Shown in pieces: positions 1 through 8,967 of a stretch of DNA of 21,273 nt. Position numbers and translations under genes: made by a program. The notes beneath the pieces were generated by a model that was given only the letters and a program-made list of their open reading frames with translations, was not told the DNA's origin and made no database searches. The stretch lies in contig WELA01010075.1 in assembly GCA_009602735.1 (NCBI GenBank), positions 94,592 through 115,864 on the forward strand. Direction: 5' to 3'. Position 1 is the first letter of the stretch. Every line of letters starts with the position of its first letter. The DNA is from Mesotaenium endlicherianum (lineage: Eukaryota; Streptophyta; Zygnematophyceae; Zygnematales; Mesotaeniaceae).

Positions 1-65
<65 letters not shown>

Positions 66-174
66 TGTGTGTGTGTGCGCGTGTGTATGTGTGCGTGTGT
101 GTGTGTGCGCGCGCGCGCGCGTGCGGTGCGTGCTTGCGTGTGTGTGCGTCTGTGTGCTTTGTGAGTGGGTATAC
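1..174. repeat. (GT)n microsatellite and GC-alternating tract inside a makorin intron
   Basis: Positions 1-58 are a perfect (GT)29 run. An imperfect GT/GC continuation includes an alternating GC stretch at about 107-121 and further GT repeats to about 160. On the makorin coding strand this is an (AC)n tract starting shortly after the gtatac donor at 174. The true length is unknown because the repeat is cut by the window edge. Confidence 0.95.
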
Positions 175-2189
175 CTCGGGCCTGGCAGGGTGCAGCACAT
201 TCTTCCCACAGGTGGCGCACTTGTCGCCGTGCACATCCTTGCACGCGCCGCCCTTGGTGCAGCCACCGTCCACCAAGTTGGCAGAGCACAAGGGCCTCTC
301 GGCTTCAGGCAGCTCCTCTGCAACTGCCGCCTGCCCTCGCGCCTCCGCGGCGGCAGCGTCTTTCTCTATTTCCAGCAAGCTGACAGGTGGCGCCACGGCA
401 CTGGCCGGAACGCGCCAAGGACCCTGCATGACGTGCGCCCCGTCGGCCTCCTGCGCCTTCGCCTGGGAGGAAGAGACTGCAGACGCAGGAGCAGCAGCAG
501 CAGCAGGAGCTTTGAAGCTCTGGGCCGAGGCCGACAGCCCCGACTGCAAACGGCTGGCACCTCCTCCACCCACACTCTGCTGCCAAGGCTGCCCTTGCCT
601 GTGCCCCTGGGCCTGCCCCTGTTCCAGCCCCTGCCCCCAGCTGCCGCTTGCACTTCCCCCTGCTCCCGCTCCCGGCCCTGCTGTTGGTGGCTGACCGGCA
701 AGCTGCGAGTCTGCTGCATAGGACGAGGAGGATGGGGGGGCGGAGGAGGCGGAGGCGAGGAGGCTGAGCTGCAGCTGCGCCTCGATCTCGTGCGCGGGGG
801 TGGGGTACAGCTCCATGTCGAGCGCGTCCAGCTGCTGCTGCAGGAGCGCGTCGTCCGACTCGCGCAGGAACAGCTCAAACTCCGCCTCCGGGAAGTCGTC
901 GCCATCAAACACGTCGTCAATCAGGGCCGCCAGCGCAGCACTCTCCTCCTGCCGCCGGACAGCTGGCCCACCCCCGGCGCCGTCACCTTGAGGCACCACC
1001 CCCCTGCTCCTCGGATCTGGCTGCTGCTGCTGTTGCTGCTGCTGCGGTAGCGGCTGTGGCTGCAGGTAGCCGCCCCCCTGCCCGGGGTTGTTATAGTACG
1101 CCATGTAGGCGCCTTGCTGGAACGAGCTGCCAGGTGGACCTCCGGGGTAGCCCGGCTGAGGATACCCTTGAGGGGGACCAGCCCATGCGGGGTTAGAGAG
1201 AGGAGCGCCCCCTGGCGCTGCTGCTGCGGCGGGGGCGCCAGTGGACGAGGGAGCAAAGTCTCGAGAGGAGGCTCCACCTGTGCTGCCCGGGGGTTTCACG
1301 TGGTCGTACCGACACCTGTCACCAAACGTGCACTGCCCGCGCAGGTAGAAGGTGCACACCTGCGGACAAACCCCACATGCACGGCTTTAGGGCTTCCAGG
1401 CGAAGAGCCATGACCTCTGCACTTGCTTGCCCTCTCGGACGGCCCTAGCTGTGTGCTGCGGGGACTCAAAGTTTGGAGCATCGCCAACCTCCCACTTTGC
1501 CCAGTTTGCTAAGGCTGGGGTTTGGATGGCAAGCAATGTGCACTTTGAGCCCTAATGACTTTCAGGGGATGTATCTTCACTAAGAAAGAGAAGGAGCCGT
1601 GCCACATGGCAGCTAGAAGCTGCCAACTCTAGGGCTCATTGCCTCGCGCTGCCACCACATGAAGGGCCAGCTGTGGCACGCTAGCAGCAACGGGGCGGCA
1701 GCACGGGGGGTCCCAGAGGTCTGCTTCCAAGCCTGGGCCCCATATTTGTGCACGTTGTGCGCGTCCGTCAGTCCTGCCAGATTGCGGGGTGGAGCTAGTG
1801 GCAGCTGTCAAATTGGTTGAGTCTCACGGAACTAAGCTTACTCCCTCCAGATGCCTCAAGGACTGTCCAAGAAAGACTTCCAAGCCCTTCTCTGCTGCTG
1901 TCAGGACCGTTCCTCACACGAAGTACAGAAGGAAAAGTGCAGGATGTGGGTAAGCCCTTCACCACCCGCATTTCTTACTTTTAAACTGATAAATTCATAT
2001 TCCACAAAAGGCATCAGGCTGCATGCTCCCAGCTCAGAATTAGTGTGCGGTTAAGAGAGAGAAAGTTAAAGAGCATTTCACTTGGGGGGGGAGAGGCTCA
2101 CATTCGAAGGCTGGTCAGACTGGTCGTGGGAGAAGGTGCAGGAGCTGCCCCTGTTGCAGGCTCCATGCAGGAAATAGCGGCACAGGACC
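175..2189 (-). CDS. MKRN: Makorin-type RING E3 ubiquitin ligase, 5' portion (partial)
   Basis: Two exons can be joined: 2189-2102 and 1359-175, with the coding strand read downward. The first encodes CCCH finger 1 (Cys-X7-Cys-X5-Cys-X3-His, beginning VLCRYFLHGAC). A 742-nt intron with gtgagc donor and ccgcag acceptor follows in phase 0. Exon 2 (395 codons, no stop) opens with CCCH finger 2 (VCTFYLRGQC...CRYDHV), the usual makorin spacing. After a linker of about 337 residues come CCCH finger 3 (Cys-X8-Cys-X5-Cys-X3-His) and the makorin Cys-His motif (HGDKCATCGKNVLHP). The exon ends at a gtatac donor (174). The RING finger and last CCCH finger expected of makorins lie off the left edge. Makorins are E3 ubiquitin ligases that also bind RNA; that role is family knowledge. 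The start codon is not found: the acceptor gagcag at 2190 requires an upstream exon ending in phase 2. The linker has poly-Gln, poly-Ala and Gly/Pro stretches and is very GC-rich. Confidence 0.9.
1360..2101 (-). other. Makorin intron between CCCH fingers 1 and 2
   Basis: The donor gtgagcctc begins at 2101 and the acceptor tgtccgcag ends at 1360. The intron falls between Asn and Val of a PSN|VCTFY junction, in phase 0. On the opposite strand it contains one exon-like open stretch (1851-1949), described separately. Nothing else is recognised in it. Confidence 0.85.
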
Positions 2190-2198
2190 CTGCTCAAA

Positions 2199-2233
2199 GA
2201 GGGAAGGAAGGGGGGGGGAAAAGGGGGGGGGGG
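2199..2233. repeat. Poly-G tracts forming the makorin polypyrimidine tract
   Basis: Runs of nine G (2210-2218) and eleven G (2223-2233) are separated by four A. Read on the makorin strand they give long C runs followed by cttccttccctctttgagcag, a convincing polypyrimidine tract and 3' splice site in front of CCCH finger 1. Run lengths may be imprecise in the assembly. Confidence 0.7.
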
Positions 2234-5200
2234 ATTGCAAAAGCAGGCAGCAATGTCAACTAGAGCTCCCTGTGTCGCCTCTTACTGCCATCATTCCGCC
2301 AAGAAGCAGCATATGGGAGCTAGCTCATGTTCTGCTCAATGCACACCCTGAGCATGATGATTGGCCATCAAAGGACCTCTGCCATTGATATCCGTAGATT
2401 GCCATAAGCGGCAGTCTATCATTCGCATTCATTTTCCGATGGAGGCTGCGTTTGCTTAGATGCTACTGGTCCTGCCTCCAAAGCATGTCTGAAGCAAAAA
2501 AAAGTACCCTACATCTGATGCTTTGCAGAGGCGCGTGCAACAGCTTGGCACTAGAAGCCGGAAGGTGTGCTGGCTGGCATGCGCTTGCAGGCTGCTGTCA
2601 GTTGAAATACAGGATGAGTGTGTCACTCTAGTGAATATGACATCATAAAGCAAAGAGAAAAAACGAATTGGTCCATACGGTCGCATCTCTATAAGACTCC
2701 TTGAATTTACAAGTTCACCTTCTTCTGCAGTCATATCAGCTATGACTCATCATCAACTCAAAACTCGTCAAAAATGTTAAACACGGCAGCCTTCCCAGAC
2801 CATCGACCTTTTCGGCAGAAGGTAACTCATTCCAGAATAACCTCAAACCAAGGGGAAAACACCATCAATAGCTATCCTGTGGGGTCTCATCGTATGCCCC
2901 AAGAGACCATGTAAGAAACACATTAAACACTAGGGGACACATGAACCAGTCTGGCAGAAAATGATCGCAAACAAGGTGATACAACGTGGCTAATTGCTAT
3001 TCTACAAAGTGAGAGCCTCTACCTGCTCGTCATCGCTCCCTGCGAAATACAGTAAAGAAGGGGAGGCCACAACGTTCCTCCTGTCGCTTGACTCGGCGTT
3101 GTTTACTTGCTGAACTATATAAATAGTGTGGTCCTTTAAGTCACGATATAGTGCCCAAGAGACTTAAATGCACTTATCCAACGCTTCCCACAAATACCTT
3201 GAGAACTTGAGCATGCTCAGATCAAAGTTCCGCAGATCGAGTGTGTCCAGCAGTGTGAAGCGGGTTCGAACAACTTCTTGACGAGTTCAATTTGGAACCG
3301 AAGATGAAGTGACGTCTACTATCGTCATCTGAATGGAAAGCGCTTCTACTTGTGGTAGACAAGCATCTAGTTGTTTTTTGACATTTTTTGATGACTTCAC
3401 TTCTCAGTAATTAGCCACACAGTCGGGACTCGTGGGAGCAGCCCGGAGCAGCCGGGAACTACCGGGAAAATTAGGGAAATTTGTAGAAATTCTTGCACGT
3501 GTGTCGGAACCGCCCACGAAGCGTCGGCTACTCGTTCGTCGACGAGCTGGGCCAAAGAAGGTCAAATATTCGGCCATATCGGCCGATGTGGACTACAGTA
3601 GGTAACTACATTATTGGCTGGTGGATTTAACAGCGCAAAGTGGTACAAGCATGAGCTAGACTTGACGGAAAGGTGTACAGAATTCAAACACATGCAAGTG
3701 TAAGGTCGGGCACCAGCATCTGGACTTTCTTGCATTCCAACCTTTTGACGTTAGCCTCAATCTTGTTAGCATGAGCTCGTCGTAATGCCTGCAAGGAGCT
3801 ACTGAAAAACGCTGACCATAGTTGTGACCCCAATTGGGCTAGGGATAATCCCAGCGCAGGCTTTCTTTTATTTCCTATCTTGCATATGAAAGCTGTTCTT
3901 GCAGTCTCTTGGACTCTTAACGAGTGACCTTCTGTCATCTTACCTACATATTTTTTCTCTCGTAACACATGCTCTTGCTATAAGCAGGACGAAAAAAGTG
4001 GCGTAGCTCCTACTGATACTACATGTGCTGACATGATAGTTACACTCTCGACGCACACGTTGGAATGGTCCTATCGTAAATATGAAGCTGCTATCAGACA
4101 CTCAACCTCGACGTGTTGCTGCTTGTTAGTTACTGGTGCCTGGTAAGTAAGTGACTTATGACCAGCATACCAGAAGGATGTATTTAAAGTGCTTAAAGGA
4201 TTCCATTGAGCGTTGCCTGTACTCAAGACTGCTAATGGGTCTTACTGAAAAAGCGCTTCCAACTTTGTTTGTGCTCAAAGAGGCTTGCAGTGCATTTAGT
4301 GCTGACATGGCAGGTGAGTATGGAATGTTGGTTGGTCATGTGTAACACGAGCTTTTGCCAGGACAGAGTTTTGAAATTTGCTGAAGGAGCTGGGGTCGTC
4401 GGTTGGATTGTGTATGTTGGGATTGACTACCATATAAGGCAGCCTTGACTTATCATATGCTTGTGTCCGGCTGATTAACTCCTGCATGTTGAGATTTTTA
4501 TTCTGGATGTTTATATATTTCGTTCCACAAAGAGGACTTAAGAGAGCAATTTTAATGAAGGCTTCTCTTCTCTCCACGTAGCGAGTGAAGGCCTCTCCTT
4601 AAGTTCAAAGCGTGGGTCAATGGATCACGATACCGAGGGCAGCTTCTCGCACACTTCCCCCTGGAAATGCATATAAGAAAAGAGGAAAGGGTTGCTATAG
4701 TCATATGAGATCTGCTCCTGGAAAACCAACGAATAAATCGGGAGGTTGACACCTGTTCTCGTAGTAAGATGTCAAAGCAGACTTCAATAAAATCTGCTTG
4801 TCTCATACGACCGGACATGCATAAGACCAGGGTCACGTGCAGGAGTAATCTTTTCAATTCAAGGATGAAAGCAGCACAGCAGGGGGAGGGAAGCACCAGT
4901 TGATCACCTTGCTCATGCTACTCAAGTGGCTCCGGAGGAGCTCAGGTTGTGGCTTCTGCAATCAGCCTTGTTGGTATGGCAGCATAAGATCACGTATATC
5001 ACCAGTTACAATTGGTGTGGTGCACTCCGCAGTGTGCGATGGGTTGTCTGAGCTTCTCGCACCAAAGCTCCTCTTCTCTCTGCGGGTTGCTGGCGTCAGC
5101 AACGCTCCCACGTGATGTGGGAAACTAAGTCTTGAGGCACATTGCTGCAGAGAAGGAAGCGAGCCGACAACTGAGACTGCTGTGTAGCTGGGTGCAACTT

Positions 5201-5499
5201 GCGATGCAGGACTTGAGCACTGAGCGCGCTGGACCAGTCTGTGGTAGACACCTGGCAGAGCCAAGTCGAGAGTCTGGACAACCCTTTGGGACTCTGGAGT
5301 CCACTAGCAAGGGACAAGTGTACAAAGACTTCATGACAGCCCCCAGGCACTCCGCGGTCTACCTCTACTGACAGGCGGCGAGTGTACAAGGACTCCTTGG
5401 GGAACGCCTTTCCACGAGGCGAGGAGGGTGAGCGCTGAAACAACGGGCTGAGAGTTCCGACTCCACTCAGTGTGTGGTGGCATTGCACGCGTGCATGTG
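2234..5499. other. Intergenic region between makorin and the repeat membrane protein; no supported gene
   Basis: About 3.3 kb. Open reading frames here are short, overlap on both strands and match nothing I recognise. The makorin first exon should lie in its left part and the 5' UTR or promoter of the plus-strand gene in its right part. Visible oddments are a TATATAAATA box at 3116-3125, a perfect 10-bp palindrome atcggccgat at 3578-3587, and a GC-rich patch with repeated cccgg/ccggg words around 3425-3475. Confidence 0.6.
3116..3125 (+). promoter_or_regulatory. TATA-box-like sequence
   Basis: TATATAAATA matches the eukaryotic TATA consensus on the plus strand. No plus-strand coding exon is seen nearby. 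The next supported one begins at 5500, so this would need a spliced 5' UTR or a non-coding transcript, or it is chance in AT-rich DNA. Confidence 0.25.
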
Positions 5500-6459
5500 A
5501 TGGCCTGTACCCGGCGACCTCGGCCCTCTTCAATAGTACTCACGCTAGCCTCTGCTTTCCTTCTCCTCCTGCAAGCTTCCCCAGCTGTGGACGGCAGTAG
5601 TGATCCGCAGAATGGCTTGGGGCTGGTGGTGAGGGCAGCCAATACAGACACGGAGCAAACATCTCCACCACCTCCTCTCCGCACAAGCAAAGATGGGACC
5701 AACAAAACTTCCCCCCCTCCTCCTAAGCGACCCCCATCCAGTAGCAACAAAACTTCCCCCCCTCCTCCTAAGCGACCCCCATCCAATAGCAACAAAACGT
5801 CCCCTCCTCCCAAGCGACCTCCATCCAGTTCCAACGAAACTTCCCCACCTCCTCCTGATCGACCCCCAGCCAGAAACAACAAAACTTCCCCGCCTCCTCC
5901 TCGTCAATCCACAGGCAGTGGCAACAAGACTTCCCCCCCTCCTCCTGATCAACCCTCGGGCAGTAGCAACAAAACTTCCCCACCTCCTCCTGATGAATCC
6001 TCAGGCAGTACCAACAAAACTTCCCCACCTCCTCCTGACCAACCCCCAGCCAGTAGCAACAATACTTCCCCGTCTCCTCCTCGTCCACCGCCCCCGGCAG
6101 ATAGCCAGCCCTCCCCGCCTTTTGAATCCCCCCCACCTCCTGCTCCGCCAGCAGCTAGAAGCAAGAGTTCAGGATCATCGAGTATCGGCATAATCATTGG
6201 TGTGGTAGCAGGCGTTGTTTGTATTGCTGGCTTAGGCCTCGGCTATTTATTCTATCGCGTCCGGAAGCACAAGCAGCATGTAGCTCGGTCGAAGTTCACG
6301 AAGCACAACGAATTGGCCGACAAGGGGGCAGAAAGTGCTGCCCCCTCTCCTGCCCCCAGCTGGCAGCAGAGGTTATGGACCCCTGTAGACAGGAGCATGC
6401 CAGTCATTCACTCGGGTATAGAACTTGAGATCCCCACAATTAAGATTTTCAGTCCTTAA
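5500..6459 (+). CDS. Type I membrane protein with nine N-glycosylation/extensin (NxT-SPPPP) repeats
   Basis: A 319-codon uninterrupted frame. The first ATG (5500) has a favourable context (G at -3 and +4). Residues 1-32 form a signal peptide with an Arg-rich start and the hydrophobic core SIVLTLASAFLLLLQ. Residues 68-200 are nine tandem units of about 15 residues, each beginning N-K/E/N-T and running into SPPPP (SPPP in unit 3, SPSPP in unit 9). A further Pro-rich stretch leads to one transmembrane helix at about 219-242, a basic stop-transfer RVRKHK, and a cytoplasmic tail of about 75 residues. The SP(n) motifs are those on which plants hydroxylate and arabinosylate proline in extensins, and the NxT triplets are N-glycan acceptors, so a glycosylated wall-facing ectodomain is inferred. 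The layout resembles the extracellular and membrane part of PERK-type receptors, but no kinase follows. Specific function is unknown. Confidence 0.85.
   Translation: MACTRRPRPSSIVLTLASAFLLLLQASPAVDGSSDPQNGLGLVVRAANTDTEQTSPPPPLRTSKDGTNKTSPPPPKRPPSSSNKTSPPPPKRPPSNSNKTSPPPKRPPSSSNETSPPPPDRPPARNNKTSPPPPRQSTGSGNKTSPPPPDQPSGSSNKTSPPPPDESSGSTNKTSPPPPDQPPASSNNTSPSPPRPPPPADSQPSPPFESPPPPAPPAARSKSSGSSSIGIIIGVVAGVVCIAGLGLGYLFYRVRKHKQHVARSKFTKHNELADKGAESAAPSPAPSWQQRLWTPVDRSMPVIHSGIELEIPTIKIFSP
5701..6102 (+). repeat. 45-bp coding minisatellite (nine units)
   Basis: Unit starts, taken at the sequon Asn codon, are residues 68, 83, 98, 112, 127, 142, 157, 172 and 187. That is a strict 15-residue (45-nt) period with a single one-codon deletion in unit 3. 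Units 1-3 (KRPPS spacers) are nearly identical in DNA. Units 4-8 vary in the spacer (DRPPAR, RQSTGS, DQPSGS, DESSGS, DQPPAS) but keep the sequon and the SPPPP. Unit 9 (NNTSPSPP) contains two overlapping sequons. Confidence 0.9.
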
Positions 6460-7270
6460 TGGGTGGTGCTGAGCTTGATCACACACTGTGTTGCTTCAGG
6501 CAGTGGAAATGCGTGGTAAAACATGTAATAATTACCGTTGTATAGGTGAGTTAGTGCAGCTGCGTCATGCGCCTGGTCATAGCCTTTTGCTAAGTCTAGC
6601 ATGGACCCCCAGTGTGGAGGTCAGGGTGCTCTATGGTCCCACCAGAGCTCCGCAGGCCAGATTCCATATGGCTCTGAGAGTCTACTTAAAGGCCTCAGCA
6701 GTTTTAACATCTTTCACTTGGACTGACAAGGATATATTGGAATCGTATGAGGGCAAATGCAGTGTGAGCATTGGCCAGAGCTTCTTGTTTGATAGATAGG
6801 TACTTGTATTCTACCTGACCGAGGGCAAGTCTTCTCTTGTTGCATAACATCACATCTCATAGTCCTTCGCAACTGCGTACCGTTCAGTTGATGTTTATGT
6901 CAGCAGCTACTCTTCGATCTGTTTCAAGGGTATGGTGGGGTTCATTAAAACCATGTTGAGCCAGTATTCTTGTAATGCTCAATCTTTGTTATGTACTTTG
7001 ACTAGCCCCTGAAGAGCCTCTTGCTTGCAGTGCGCCCGCAAGCACAGTCAGGTAGATTATGGCTCATAAGTCTTGTACCTATATACCCCTGCAGCAAAGT
7101 GGTCAATGTGTGGGCATGCATGTATGATTGAGAAAGCAGATGTAGACAGTGTAGGTGTGCCCGACCATCAAGGCAGAATAGTGAGGAGATTCACAAGAAA
7201 CTGATGTAACTGTGTGGACATGTATTGTGCACACCACTTAGACCAGAAGTAAGTAGTAATAGTATCTTAC
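6460..7270. other. Downstream of the membrane protein gene; no supported gene
   Basis: Probably contains the 3' UTR of the plus-strand gene. Open frames here are short and unrecognised. A candidate plus-strand polyadenylation hexamer AATAAA lies just beyond, at 7310-7315, but the same bases read on the minus strand form a pyrimidine-rich splice acceptor, so its role is ambiguous. Confidence 0.4.
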
Positions 7271-7568
7271 TGCAGTGGTGCATGATCTGGGTGGAATTTA
7301 CCTGTCTTAAATAAAACACACAGTTTATGAAATATGTACTGGGTGCTTCCTTTTGTGCATGAGTAAGATAACTAGGTACAGTGCTCTAATTCAAGCATAA
7401 ATTGCCGTGCCAATTTTTCTGATTAAACAACGCCCATGACTTGTGCAATATTAACAATCCAATATGCTATTGTGAAACACTTTGTAATGCAACACATGGT
7501 ACATTACAAATGCAAGTATTGAAGCACTGTATTGCATGAATGAAGCTTTATATATGTTGAACACTTAC

Positions 7569-7753
7569 TGACACTGGGTGCAGGGAATGAAGTAGGCCAA
7601 CAATTCGTGAAATAGTATATGAAAATGCTGTCCATAATCAGTTGTTTTTGACAAATTATTGAGGCTAAATCTTGGACTGTTGTCACGCTCCTGGCTAGCT
7701 GTCTGAACGCTTGGTACACGGTGGGCATACTTGATTATGCACTGTTCCACCAA
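7569..7753 (-). other. Possible coding exon of an unassigned minus-strand gene
   Basis: On the minus strand this stretch is preceded by a pyrimidine-rich ctgtattctcaag and followed by a strong gtaagtg donor at 7568. One frame is open throughout (KLVEQCIIKYAHRV...AYFIPCTQC). A second frame is open from an ATG at 7728 (MPTVYQAFRQLARS...). The second frame joins in phase to a 31-nt candidate exon at 7301-7271 that has acceptor tttaagacag and donor gtaaga. No protein family is recognised, and which frame is used, if any, cannot be decided. Confidence 0.25.
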
Positions 7754-8021
7754 CTTGAGAATACAGGCTAGCTTAGAGGCACAGGAAGTGCAGGTTACAG
7801 TACGGCATCAGAGTTCGTGCACACGGCCCTCTTTCTAAAAGGTTTCAGCCTGTTACCTAATGATTCAGCTTGTGCAAAGCAATGCAGCTTCTACAGATAT
7901 CCATGATAGTCTAGATAGGACCTTCAGATTCAAGCTGCTATACACTACTGCAGGATGCAACATGTGCTGTGGTTGAACAGGGCCTTACTACGAACACTGA
8001 GGTCATGTCCCCATGCAGTAC

Positions 8022-8381
8022 CTATTGATGGTGTCTTCCCAATGAAGGCGGAGGTGCAGAACTGGTGTGCTCTATGCTTGTGTCCGAGCGAGGCACATTC
8101 AATGGCACCCTTATTGCTCCTCCAGCGAGGGAGGGAGTTGAGATGTGAGCTTGAGCTCCTAATGATACACCAGTAGCTGCCGCTGACTGTGATGGAGGAG
8201 TCCGGAGAGCTGTTGGGGATGAGTCCTCGCTAACGCTATCTGCATAAGTGGTCGACGCAAGTCGACTACTTGCAGGAGTGTGGGCCACATGTCGCCCGGA
8301 GAGAGTGTTGACAGCTGATGTCAGAAGCTGTCTCCTTTGCCGCAGAGCTGCATCTTTACCACTTTTGGGCGGGAGAGCAAC
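8022..8381 (-). other. Possible 119-codon Ser/Thr/Pro-rich exon ending in a stop, minus strand
   Basis: An open frame follows a strong acceptor (ttcctccactccag, then GTTGCTCTCC at 8381) and ends at TAG (8024-8022). The product would be basic and Ser/Thr/Ala/Pro-rich, starting VALPPKSGKDAALRQRRQLL, with several TP and SP dipeptides, as in disordered protein tails. Curiously the stop codon sits directly before a good donor (TAG|gtactg). Upstream candidates exist near 8540-8833 but no unique chain of exons could be built. It is not recognised. It could be the 3' exon of a small gene or an accidental open frame. Confidence 0.3.
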
Positions 8382-8612
8382 CTGGAGTGGAGGAACACAG
8401 CACAGCACAGAGTTGAAGCGTGAGCGTTGGGTGTCATTAATTTGTTAAAGCCTTTCTGGCTTGTTTTCTTTGCTAGTTTGACTGAAGCAATATTCTGGCT
8501 ACTTACAGGCTGCTTAAGAAGCATGTAAGCCAGCAATGCATACGATACACATGTAAGTGAGCTGCCATGGAATGTTACCCAGGTTTTCACACTTAAAGCA
8601 GGAGAAGAGAGT

Positions 8613-8833
8613 CTATGGCCGCCAAATTCGCCGCTTAGCCAGGGCAGACGACTGCGTCTCTCTGGCTACTGGCCTCCTTGGCGGAACGCAGCATGCGGGG
8701 TTGGGGGATTGCACGTTTTGTTGCTGGGGCAGGGAAGGGGTGGTAGGCTTGTGACGTGGCTTTGGCTTGGGCCCAAACATGCTCCTGAAATACGACATGA
8801 TGTGCTTTGACCTCGAGGGCGGGATATCCTGCA
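8613..8833 (-). other. Possible exon, minus strand, unassigned
   Basis: The acceptor ggactgggcttgcag is followed at 8833 by a stretch open in two frames on the minus strand. One contains an internal ATG giving MSYFRSMFGPKPKPRHK and a Pro/Gln-rich continuation to a stop. The other reads YPALEVKAHHVVFQEHVW and ends at an earlier stop. It lies 135 nt beyond the kinesin stop codon, so it could also be kinesin 3' UTR. No family is recognised. Confidence 0.2.
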
Positions 8834-8967
8834 AGCCCAGTCCTATCAAATCAGCACAACCTGCCAACCAGCTTGTATTTGTGCTGTTCAAGTTGATGCA
8901 AGCTCAATTTCAGATTGATGCAAGCGTCTCGCTGCAGGAGACTACTTGATCCAACCCAATCTGCAGA

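Noticed and set aside
1..1050. 349-codon plus-strand open frame
   Set aside because: It lies antisense to the GC-rich makorin exon and starts inside the GT microsatellite. The minus strand carries the CCCH motifs, so this is a compositional shadow.
3261..3272. ggttcgaac, a tRNA B-box-like word
   Set aside because: It is followed by aac rather than CC, with no A box, acceptor stem or cloverleaf around it. It is a chance palindrome.
5331..5952. Minus-strand Gly/Leu/Arg-rich open frames (up to 183 codons)
   Set aside because: They are mirror images of the Pro-rich repeats of the plus-strand gene, which has the signal peptide and transmembrane helix.
6460..7320. Search for a receptor kinase domain downstream of the repeat membrane protein
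   Set aside because: No glycine loop, VAIK, HRDLKPxN or DFG motifs were seen on the plus strand.
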